Assembly: GCA_049999805.1 (NCBI GenBank)
Contig: JBNGIO010005831.1
Span: 1 to 24,196, forward strand
Origin: Folioceros fuciformis
Taxonomy: Eukaryota; Anthocerotophyta; Anthocerotopsida; Anthocerotales
Direction: 5' to 3'
Length of the DNA stretch: 24,196 nucleotides
How positions within the stretch are numbered: position 1 is the stretch's first letter; each line of letters starts with the position of its first letter. Both the position numbers and the translations under genes were made by a program. Positions 9,208 to 17,254 of the stretch are shown piece by piece. Below the pieces are notes generated by a model. That model ran no database searches. It was not told where the DNA came from and worked only from the letters and a program-made list of their open reading frames with translations.

Positions 9208-10577
9208 GGGGGTCTGTTCGCCATATGGACTCCACAACTATACAGAAATCTTCTCTCCCGTAGTCAGGGCCACCTCAGTCCACACACTCTTTGCAATAGC
9301 AGCACAAAGGGACTACACCATGGAACACATGGACGTGAAAACTACCTTCCTGAACGGGACTCTGGAAGAAACAATTTCCATGAGTTAGCCAGAAGGGTTT
9401 GTGGACCCCAAGCAACTAGGAAAGGTGTGCAGACTAATCAAGACCATCTATGGACTGAAGCAGTCCCCATGAGCTTGGTACAAACGCATCGACGCATACC
9501 TCAAGCAGTCAGGATTTCTGCAGTCAAAATCTGACTCAAATGTGTACAAGCTGGAGGAGAAAAATGGAGTGGTCTTCCTAGCTCTCTATGTGGACGACGC
9601 AATCCTCATCGCCAGCAACCGAAATATAATGGCCAAGGTCAAGACCATACTTACCTTGGAGTTTTCTATGACCGACTTGGGTAAGCTCACGTGGTTTCTT
9701 GGCATAGAAATCCTGCAAGACATGGGACACCACACAGTGTTCATACACCAGGCTCAGTATATAAGCCAATTGCTAGCTAGGTATAGGATGGTGGATAGCA
9801 AACCTGCTGCAACACCCATGGCCGTTGGCGAGAAACTGAGCACTGAGCAGTCACCTAATCAGAAGCAGAGAGGAGGAGATGGAAAGGGTTCCATATCGGT
9901 CAGCAGTATGCTCGCTAATCTATTGCAGGAACTGAACAAAACCAGACCTGTTGTATGCAATGGGAGTCACCTCCCAATTCCTAACCTGCTGTGGACCTGC
10001 ACATTGGACTGTCGTGCAAAGGGTGATGAGATACCTGAAAGGCACTCCAAGACTTGGCCTGTTGTACAAGCAGAGGCCCAAGAACCTGCTGCTGACGAGC
10101 TTCTGTGACGCAGACTGGGCAGCCGATGCTGACACTCGCAAGTCAATATCGGCCAATTGCCTGCTGCTGGGAGCACATGAATATGATGCTACAGTCATTT
10201 CTTGGTACTCCAAGATACAGCAGGTCGTGGCCCTCTCATCTATTGAAGCAGAGTACGCTTCTATAGCTACTGTTGCTCAAGACATAGTCTACGCAAGGGA
10301 GCTGCTCTCCTCTTTAGGTGAAACCCAGAATGCACCTACTCTGCTCTTGTGTGACAATCAGTCAGTAATAGCATTAGCGCAAAACCCTATTATGCATGCA
10401 AGAACTAAGCATATCGAGGTGAAGCACCATTTTATTAGACAGGTGATTAGCAATGGGCAAGCAACCTTGCAATATGTGCCAACCAACGACAATGTGTCGG
10501 ACCTGCTAACCAAAGCCTCAGCAAAGGACAAGCATGACAAATTCTGCACGGCTCTGGGTCTAGTAGAAGGAAATTAG
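9208..10577 (+). pseudogene. Copia-type reverse transcriptase / RNase H, 5'-truncated, with stops and a frameshift
   Basis: This is the C-terminal part of a Copia Pol, which copies element RNA into DNA. It opens in YTEIFSPVVRATSVHTLFAI and continues MDVKTTFLNGTLEE, PEGFVDP, TIYGLKQSP-stop-AWY, the catalytic YVDD (9587-9598) and DLGKLTWFLGIEI. Stops interrupt at 9386 (TAG) and 9470 (TGA). Between about 9845 and 9876 the frame shifts, continuing as MERVPYRSAV, a TGA at 9933-9935, and then TKPDLLYAMGVTSQFL, RVMRYLKGT, SFCDADWA, ALSSIEAEY and LLCDNQSVIAL, ending KDKHDKFCTALGLVEGN. The RNase H part from 9951 is uninterrupted and keeps its acidic residues. Gag, protease and integrase are missing. 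Confidence 0.93.
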
Positions 10578-10581
10578 TGTC

Positions 10582-10614
10582 AAAAAAAAAAAAAAAACAA
10601 AAAAAAAAAAAAAA
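10582..10614 (+). repeat. A16-C-A16 tract directly after the Copia stop codon
   Basis: Sixteen A, one C and sixteen A begin five bases after the RNase H stop (10575-10577). A Copia element should instead have a purine-rich tract with Gs and a 3' LTR here. The tract may be a poly(A) tail, an expanded A-run, or slippage at a polypurine tract. Confidence 0.9.
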
Positions 10615-10719
10615 CACTCCCACAAGGTCAGCACATGCACAATCTTCATGCAGGCCTTCAGACCTCCAGGACTAGCTGCCCTTGAAGCGGCGAGTTGGCA
10701 TTATAATGGAGCACCTGTA

Positions 10720-11100
10720 CTAGGGTTCTGCGCAAGGCAGGAGCGGGTCAGCACAGAGAATGGACAACCAGCAGTGAGAAAGAATCTCACAGAAGCCTGT
10801 GGCCTCACCGTAGTGAATGATGAGATGCCCTTCTTCTGCAAAGTCCGACCCGGCGTACAAGAAGCGGTCCATGCATTTTGGAAGCATTCTGAATAACGCA
10901 TCTGGTGCCAGGTGAGGAAATCCCTGCAACGGCCTCCAGCGAGCGTGGGCTGTCTCCAGTTCAGCCTCAGCGCTGTGCAATTCTGCGAACTCAATGCACA
11001 AGGAGCAGGTCTTCTGCTGACGAAGCGCAAGAAAAATCAGCACGCCAGCCAGCAACAACACGCAAGCAACCAGAACCTAGCCATCGGCGACGGAATCCAT
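10720..11100 (-). pseudogene. First exon of a membrane-anchored protein, broken by an early stop; function unknown
   Basis: From ATG at 11098-11100 the frame reads MDSVADG, TAG (11077-11079), then VLVACVLLLAGVLIFLALRQQ, a clear membrane segment followed by basic residues as in a signal anchor. Continuing in frame come KTCSLCIEFAELHSAEAEL and HLAPDALFRMLPKCMDRFLY, ending at a good splice donor (exon end 10809, G|GTGAGG). An acceptor CTTGCGCAG lies at 10728, giving an 81-nt intron, but after it only two residues precede a stop. I do not recognise the family. TATA box, start codon, anchor and splice signals argue for a real gene that has decayed. A non-coding shadow cannot be excluded. Confidence 0.45.
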
Positions 11101-11195
11101 GACAGCGGCCGTAAGGGGGAAGCTAAACCTAGCGGCAAGTCGGAGTAATGAAAAATCAAACGAAGATCTGGCTAAGTGGGAGTAGGAAAAATGCA

Positions 11196-11203
11196 TATAT
11201 ATA
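11196..11203 (-). promoter_or_regulatory. TATA box upstream of the membrane-protein relic
   Basis: TATATATA lies on the minus strand about 96 nt upstream of the ATG at 11100, a normal plant distance allowing a 60-70 nt leader. The TTAA-type microsatellite at 11226-11243 lies further upstream. Confidence 0.4.
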
Positions 11204-11225
11204 GGTAGCATTTAAGAAGCCAGCC

Positions 11226-11243
11226 TTAATTAATTAATTAATT
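11226..11243. repeat. TTAA microsatellite
   Basis: Four to five tandem TTAA units. They mark the AT-rich end of the small promoter region of the relic gene. Confidence 0.8.
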
Positions 11244-11267
11244 ATGCATTAGGGCGAAACGCCGGGA

Positions 11268-11357
11268 TATGAAATGCTCCAGCGTTTCATAGGAGTCACG
11301 ACCTGATAGAGGGTCGTAACCTAACTAACCGTCACCACCGTTCACGACACTGTGAAC
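11268..11357. repeat. Three consecutive short inverted repeats
   Basis: The arms are 11268-11278 / 11281-11291 (11 bp, one mismatch, 2-nt loop), 11295-11303 / 11312-11320 (9 bp, one mismatch) and 11340-11345 / 11352-11357 (6 bp, perfect). No gene is visible here. The block may be the edge of a small non-autonomous element or part of an LTR. Confidence 0.55.
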
Positions 11358-11475
11358 TGGCGCACACTTCTTGGCTTAAGGCTAATCCCGGCCACGAACA
11401 ATCTAATCAATTCTTTTCTGCAATCGTGCAATCTACCGATCCTAGTCTGTAATTTTCCAAGTACAACTCGACTAG

Positions 11476-11658
11476 CGCACTAAACACATTGACATAAAGC
11501 ATCACTTTATCAGGTAGGTGATTAGTGATGGAAATGCAATCTTGCAGTATTGTGCTACAGGGAAGAAAGTAGTAGATATCTTGACAAAAGCTCTTTCTAA
11601 GGATAAGCATGACAAGTTTTGCAAGGCCATAGGCCTTATAGAAATGCCTGACACATAG
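11476..11658 (+). pseudogene. Copia RNase H C-terminal fragment, second copy
   Basis: The frame reads RTKHIDIKHHFIR-stop-VISDGNAILQY, then DILTKALSKDKHDKFCKAIG and ends at TAG 11656-11658. It aligns residue for residue with the tail of the Copia relic ending at 10577 but differs at many positions, so it is a related family or an older copy. The internal TAG (11515-11517) stands where the other copy has Gln. Nothing of Pol is left upstream of 11476, where an unrelated region begins. No 3' LTR was recognised after it. Confidence 0.85.
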
Positions 11659-11794
11659 AAATTCTTGTAACCCACTAGGCAGTGTCAACTAGACAACCTA
11701 AACTTGCATGCTTCCATCCTTGAAACCGGCGCTGAGGCATCACTGCAGAACATTTGTACCAAGGCTCTGCATACAGATGATTACACAGCGCAGA

Positions 11795-11998
11795 TCAAGA
11801 CAACAGGTACTCTGGAATCAATGGGAGCTCAAGCGTAGTATACTCAACATAGCGCAAGATCAACCGGCCTTCCTTCGAGAAATCGCTGATCCTCATCACC
11901 CAGATATCGTAATTCTCCCCTCCGAACCTGTCCTTTTCCTTAAACATGTCACTGCCTATGTTATAGGACAGTTTGGGTGTCGTATCGTCGTCACCCAT
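11795..11998 (-). pseudogene. Copia gag N-terminus fragment, second element
   Basis: From Met at 11998 the frame reads MGDDDTTPKLSYNIGSDMFK, then KDRFGGENYDIWVMRI, the Copia gag N-terminal motif. It is comparable to DRFNGTKFEVWRVRM in the gag at 1-734. Homology fades after about residue 40, so the remainder of the frame is probably out of register or unrelated. The fragment sits downstream of a broken coiled-coil frame and a primer-site relic, all on the minus strand. Confidence 0.7.
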
Positions 11999-12207
11999 GT
12001 TTGTAGGATTTTACAGACACTGATGTGTGAAGTTGTAACCTGTGCTGTGCAGGTTAATCACAATAGAGTATCTAGGAACAGATGTTAGGAGACAAATGAT
12101 ACCTGGTTGTTGAAGACATCAGCAATCACAGAACATAAATAGGGTTAGAAACTTTGCGTTGTGCTGCTGTCAAATTGTTTTCTAATTTTAAATGCCTCAT
12201 CTTCCAC

Positions 12208-12738
12208 TTATTTTTTTGCGTAGGTGGAGTTTGGTGGGCAACAATTGGGTGCATTAAACCTGTGACTTCTGTTTGTCTTATTTATATGCCTGCGTAAGAC
12301 TCTAGAATGAGGGGAATTAGCAAGCAAATGTGATTTTGACAAAGTCAACAATTTGAAATTCAGGTGAGAGATTTGTTCTTTCAGACTTTGAATACCAACA
12401 CTAGAATCAGTAAGGCGTCGAATGACTCTGCCATGATTTCTTTTTATGTGGTTTTGGTATGATTCAAGCCTGGTTAGTAATTAAGAAATCCATGTGTCTG
12501 ATGCAACATGTGTTGTGAGAAGTTCCCTATGATTAGAGTTACCACCAGAAGAGCGCTGCAATCGCACCACTTGTGGAATCGATTGTCTGGGAAAGTAAGG
12601 AGAAAAAGTCAAATATCTTTGACCAGGGTAGAGAGTCTCCACTATTGTATTGAAGGCCTCTTGTAGGTTTCTGCAGAGATCTGGCGAATCTTGATTGCGC
12701 AACAGCCATATCACAATGTGTTGATGGATGTACTCCAC
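12208..12738 (-). pseudogene. Broken coiled-coil frame between primer-site relic and Copia gag; function unknown
   Basis: A minus-strand frame of about 176 codons is interrupted by TAA at 12481-12483. In-frame sequence also continues upstream past a TAG at 12769-12771. The first part includes YPGQRYLTFSPYFPRQSIPQ. After the TAA, RLESYQNHIKRNHGRVIRRL and GIQSLKEQISHLNFKLLTLS have heptad-like hydrophobic spacing. Size, position (after a primer site, before gag) and C-terminal coiled coil parallel the intact frame at 980-1537. Direct sequence similarity is only suggestive by eye. Confidence 0.4.
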
Positions 12739-13020
12739 AAGATTGTGCCTGTTTTGATTTTGATTTTGCTACCTCCTGTTGTTGTTTGCACGCTCAACAG
12801 GAACACGCTAGACATTGTTTCCATTGATAGCCATTTACGGCTAAATTGGTAGAAGCTTGTAAAATGCAAATTATATGCATTTCTGTAAGCTTTTTTCCAT
12901 AATTTTCAGGAATGTGTATGCAAGATCTGGTGGTTGTTCTAGTGTACCTCTGCCAGAATTGCCTAAGGCAATCTAACTAGAGATGCACTGGAACAAGATC
13001 CAGGTTTAGCACATCTCCTT

Positions 13021-13141
13021 ATATAAAGAAAATTTCTACAAAAATCTTTATATGTTCTTTTCTTTTCTCAAAAGGAAACCTAATTTCCTTTTGAAAGAAA
13101 GCAAAAGAAACATGATTGTGCATGAAATTAAATGCACAATC
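13021..13141. repeat. Three adjacent hairpin-forming inverted repeats
   Basis: The arms are 13021-13029 / 13045-13053 (9 bp, perfect), 13055-13078 / 13084-13109 (about 24 bp, few mismatches, 5-nt loop; the inner nine pairs form AAAAGGAAA / TTTCCTTTT) and 13114-13123 / 13132-13141 (10 bp, perfect, 8-nt loop). They lie in the leader of the second Copia relic, between its primer site and first frame. Confidence 0.8.
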
Positions 13142-13177
13142 TAATGTACGCTCATATGAATGTAGCCTACATCAGAT

Positions 13178-13189
13178 GTTCTAATACCA
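13178..13189 (-). promoter_or_regulatory. Decayed initiator-Met primer binding site (second Copia element)
   Basis: The minus strand reads TGGTATTAGAAC, ten of twelve matches to TGGTATCAGAGC. Both differences are transitions. The flank on the LTR side, TTTCTTA, is identical to that of the primer site at 1569-1580, which supports the call. Confidence 0.6.
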
Positions 13190-13395
13190 TAAGAAATTAC
13201 ATGTAGATGTAGATTTATTATGAAAATAACATTGTATATATTCAAAAAAAAGAGAGTTAAGAGAACATTGAAACTTGTACTTAATTGTTCATGAATGGGT
13301 GTGACTATTACTAACAGTCGTAACCCTAGCGAAGAGGTAAGACATATTAAACCTATACACACAATATGAAACTGGATATAATATAAACCTAATCT
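13190..13395 (-). repeat. Probable short LTR of the second Copia element
   Basis: An AT-rich block of about 200 bp between the primer-site relic and the Harbinger transposase relic, matching the position and length of the LTR at 1581-1770. Both contain TAAACCTAAT near the outer end. Boundaries are approximate, and no second LTR is present to confirm it. Confidence 0.4.
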
Positions 13396-13397
13396 CA

Positions 13398-13997
13398 TTA
13401 TGCCAACATCAATACTCCTTCACTCCCACTTGCAAGCTCCATCTTGAAGTGAGTTGCATCTACGGCCCCACAACAATTGATAAAACCTTGTTTCTCTTTA
13501 GACCCATCCTTCACCACTCTTAGTTCTTCTCCTTCATGCCACCGTAGATGATGTGTAGCTCATCGAATGAAGGCCACAATAAACCTATTCGTCACGTCGC
13601 ATGCCATGCTTTGACCAACATCAAACATTTCACCAATTGACAAAAGAGAGTCGAAGATTGTAAGCTTTCTTAGAGCAATAACCACTTGTTTATGAACTGG
13701 GATATTCCTTTTAGCCACAATGTTAAAGCCTATCACATTCACAAATTGCAAGTCTTGCCAAACTAAACTACAACTATATTCAAAAGTTGATCATGAGAAT
13801 CTCAAGAAGCCAGAAAATCTCCACTCATCTTCCCTTACCAGCATGCTAAACAAAGGCCACATATTAGTGATACGAGGTTTGATGTAATAGATACCCCTTT
13901 GTACCCCATGAAAGAACCCTCTTGGCAACTTGTTTGGGTCATCCAGCATCCCAAGTATAGCATATAAATCATCACATGCACAAACAAGGTCTTCCAT
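13398..13997 (-). pseudogene. PIF/Harbinger transposase (HARBI1-like), N-terminal half, two in-frame stops
   Basis: Harbinger transposases cut and paste DNA elements using a DDE nuclease domain. One continuous frame runs from Met 13997: MEDLVCACDDLYAILG, DEWRFSGFLRFS-stop-STFEY, then the helix-turn-helix-like IPVHKQVVIALRKLTIFDSL and SIGEMFDVGQSMACDVTNRF. A stop follows AFIR, then HHLRWHEGEEL and CCGAVDATHFKM, which holds the first catalytic Asp (the GAIDGTH motif of the family). The stops at 13791-13793 and 13560-13562 are TGA; the first lies where the family has Arg (FRxSRSTF). The frame ends soon after the first Asp, so the remaining DDE residues are missing. Confidence 0.8.
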
Positions 13998-14121
13998 CTA
14001 GCATGTAACTCATCATATGCACAACCAAGGTCTTCCATCTAGCATGTAACTTATGACATGCACAAACAAGGTCTTTTCACTAGCATGTAACTCATGGCAT
14101 GCACAAACAAGGTCTCCCATA
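13958..14121. repeat. 41-bp minisatellite, four units, made from the transposase start region
   Basis: Units start at 13958, 13999, 14040 and 14081 with exact 41-bp spacing; copies differ by a few bases and a fifth is abandoned after a few bases. On the minus strand each unit contains ATGGAAGACCTTG-like sequence, the transposase start codon and first codons. As 41 is not a multiple of three, each added unit shifts the reading frame. Confidence 0.92.
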
Positions 14122-15111
14122 GCATCTTCAAAAAAAACAATTCTTCTCCTTGGAATTACGAGGCTTGCATGATGTTAGCATTGTTAGATTAAAAAATATC
14201 CAATTGCTCCATAAACTTAAACACATTTTCCATGCATCCAATAATACTCAAACACACCATAGATCGAAATATTACTTATGGAACCATAATTATAATAAAA
14301 ATAAAAAACCAAAACCACCTCATGTCCTTGGCACCATCCACAAAGCGCTGCACCCCTACAAAAGAACCCCAAGCGCTGCTCCCAACATAACTTGAACCCC
14401 CGTCCTTGCAAAAGCCCAAATGGGCCGCGTGTGGTTTGTGGAGTTACTTAAAATACATATGGACCATGGAACTTTAATGGACAATCCGAAACAACCCTTA
14501 TATCAACCGATGACACTATCAAAAGTGAGAAAGTCCGGGTTGTAGTTCAGGAGACATGTGGACAACGCAACTCCGGCCCAGATCGGGATCCTCCTTTAAC
14601 AGTGATTTTACATTGGACCGCGGTGGTTGAACCGCGCTGTCTCTGCCCACGGGTGCTCGTCAACGGCTGTTCTCTAGGTTTCTTCCGAGCTACGCTAAGG
14701 CAGGCGATCGTTGCACACGCATACAGTACTGTGCTTTCTACGGGTGATTACATTCTTTGGTCAAATTCCCTAATCACTGGTAATATTTTGCAATACGTCC
14801 ACTCGATCCTGGCAGCCGGATCTCAAGCTCGCTCTGAAGCACAAGAAGGAGCGAAGTGGTGCAGAGTCGGTCATGTCGACTCCTCGAACACCTACATCCA
14901 TCCTAAAATGGGATGTGACACACCCAGCCCACGAGTGGCGGGCTGCAAGAGACCGTGAGGAGGAGGTTTCGTTACAAAAACAGAACTTATATTAGTGGTC
15001 CATCTATTCCGACAAAGACAGGGTGAACAACGCAACGAAGGGCGCCAAACACGGTAGGAGAGCCAAGGAGGTTTGCGGCTTGGGTCCTTGGATCAGATCC
15101 TGATTTAATCT
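14122..15111. other. Stretch without a recognisable gene
   Basis: The left half (to about 14540) is AT-rich, the right half mixed. The open frames (81-118 residues) lack recognisable motifs, and I see no RNA gene. It separates the transposon relics from the BURP-like relic. Confidence 0.5.
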
Positions 15112-15709
15112 TTAAGGAAGTGTATGTTCGAGGAGCAGCACCGTATCCGTAGGCGTCACCTCCTCCTTCTCCAACGTACTTCCTTCCAGACCTGGGATGC
15201 CCGGCACACGTTCGACCTGAATGACATAAACTGTAAGTTTGTGAATCATCCCGTCCTGCCCATGGCAGAATGCATTCCGTGGCATGCCCTTGGACTCGTG
15301 GACCGCTTGCCAACCAGCCATGACATCGCTGCACCTGACTTGGAGCCCGGCACTCGGGACTTGGGACTGAACGTAGTACGTACTTGTTGCTACCGATTCT
15401 GTGATTTCGATCATTCGACCCAACTGGGCTATGCTGTTTAGGGTTTCCAGCGTCTTGCAGTTTTTGTTTGAAGTCGCACCACAGGACACGGCAGACAGAT
15501 TGAAGCGAGCTTCTCCGATCACGGAATCTGCAAGCTGCATTGCGAATGAGAGAGACATCACCCGGCAACGCCATTCGACCTCTTAAGCTCTCTGGCAACG
15601 ATAACCTCCTGTATGCGACGGTAGGTGAGGAGGCCTTACCAGCTACTGAACTGCCAGCGATGCAGCGTCTTGCCGAGCCGGCCTCGAATGTCAGATCATT
15701 TTCCTGAAG
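15112..15709 (-). pseudogene. BURP-domain-like protein relic, frameshifted, conserved CH motifs mostly lost
   Basis: BURP proteins are plant-specific, usually secreted or wall-associated, with four Cys-His pairs. From about 15709 the frame reads SLQENDLTFEAGS (BURP domains open with FFLEKDL-like sequence) through LSLPESLRGRMALPGDVS. Near 15555 it shifts into a second frame: SLSFAMQLADSVIGEARF, then CKTLETLNSIAQLG (family: C.TSLE.M..F....LG) and AFCHGQDGMIHKLTVYVIQV with PG. Only one CH pair (AFCH) is intact: the preceding one is CS and the last is absent. Start, signal peptide and upstream exon were not found. The family call is by pattern and is tentative. Confidence 0.4.
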
Positions 15710-15715
15710 GCTTCT

Positions 15716-16444
15716 GCTCGCTCTAGCGTTTCTACTATCGCTGCTGTATGGCTCTCAGCTCAGCGCTCTCCCGTCCTTTCGTAAGCCTCCCTCCTTGGTG
15801 ACAGACCTTTGCACTCTTAGACCTTTGAGGTGAAAGTGAACCCTTTCCGCTCTGCAATTCCAATAAGCTCTCATGATCATTCCAACGGTTGGACAGGTGC
15901 TGGTCTAGCTGCCTTGGCATCCCTGGCTGTTCTGACCACAATGTGTGTTTCTCTGTAAGAGGAATGCGTGATTGGGAACATTCTGCTCACCGTGGCCGAT
16001 TTCAGCAAACCAACTGGGAACCACTCATTAGGAATTTTGTGATGAAGAAAAGGGCATACCACTGTTCAACATGCATGCCTTGTCTTAGGATACATGTAAT
16101 TCTTCAGGTGGAGGATCCGAAAGGATCAACCTTGCCTTTCCGCAAAGAAATCGGAGAAGACGGTGTGTTGCACATGTTCTCAAATAAACCTGCAATTGCT
16201 CGTCTCCCAACAGATTGTTCTTGGTCTTTCCTCAGTGACTTCCTCTCCGCGATTATTGTCTCCATGTAATATCTTCCTTAAACGTTTTAGATGTTGTGTT
16301 CACCAGTAATGTTTTACTGTTATAGAGTGTAGCATTGCACTTAATGATTCTCTCATCAATGAAGTTCGTTTAATACTGTACATACTTATCTGGGAGATGA
16401 GAAGGCGAGCCCTCCTTAGCACGAGGTAATGTAGGTCCATCTCT
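15716..16444. other. Stretch without a recognised gene
   Basis: Frames of 60-126 residues occur on both strands, including plus 15889-16269, which I cannot link to a family. The first exon of the BURP-like gene might be expected here on the minus strand, but no signal peptide was found. Confidence 0.4.
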
Positions 16445-16812
16445 TCACATGTCTGTGGTGCATTTACAGTCACAAATGTTGTTCCAAGGGATGCGATGCA
16501 ACAGTCTGAAAGCCCGTTCCTGGTTGTACTTGTTCGAGGACGAGGCACCCGTCCCACGACCACACATTGCTGGCCTTCCCATGCGCAGGGCCTGCAAAAC
16601 ATGTGTTGGAATGTGGGCCATCCAGCGGGAGTCGTTCGAGTTTGATGCTATGAAAAGAAGCATGTCACGGGCGATCTGAATAGTGATGGCGATAGCGACC
16701 ATGTCAAGCAAGCGACAGTGACGCTCATAAACTTCCTCAAGCAAGCGCCACACCAGCCTGGAGTCATGAACCTCCTGTAGCCAGGAACTCGCAAATTGGA
16801 TGGATCCGTCGC
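16445..16812 (-). CDS. Possible unidentified coding exon or fragment
   Basis: The minus strand is open from just after a GAAGCAG acceptor-like site (about 16812) to 16445. The first 60 residues look protein-like: DGSIQFASSWLQEVHDSRLV, WRLLEEVYERHCRLLDMVAI, then AITIQIARDMLLF, Leu-rich and helical. The second half (after SSSNKYNQ) is less convincing and an intron donor may lie there. I do not recognise the family. No start codon with a leader or promoter was identified. Confidence 0.25.
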
Positions 16813-17254
16813 AACACCTGCTTCATCCTCCAGTCGTTAACTAGGAAACTTGGAAATCAGAGTAGTTAAACGCCAGTGACTTTACAGCCCATGCTTGCGA
16901 TGTACGGTGGCGTGCTTTAGATCTCGCCCCTGCCTTTCCCTGAATGAATGCCAGAACATCCTACAGGGATGAGAAGGGGAACAGGATATAGTGACTGTCA
17001 CAGAGATCCCCCGCTTTCTCGGTCCCCCAGGCGCTCGTCGAACCACAGCTTGGGCATAATTAGCATTGCGAGTCGCGCAGGAACGCTGTAGCAACGCGAT
17101 TCCCGGGTGCTGCAAAGCAGGGAGCAGCACGTGTCGGTGCAGCCATGGTTCATCCTCTCCTCCCGCCATAGTCGGCGCCAGCGGTTGGCGTCTATACAGG
17201 CGATCTTAGACCTCAGATCTCACGACCGGGAGGTGCCCATTCCCCGACTCGGCC
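16813..17254. other. Upstream region of the LRR gene, no gene recognised
   Basis: The sequence becomes GC-rich towards the LRR start. I see no convincing TATA box. It probably holds the leader and core promoter of the gene at 17255, but this is by position only. Confidence 0.35.

Noticed and set aside
13958-14121. CRISPR array
   Set aside because: Units are contiguous 41-bp tandem copies without unique spacers, in plant nuclear DNA, and derive from a transposase gene.
14602-14958. 118-codon plus-strand open frame
   Set aside because: No family motif, no start context and no homologous pattern in other frames; within chance expectation for the window.
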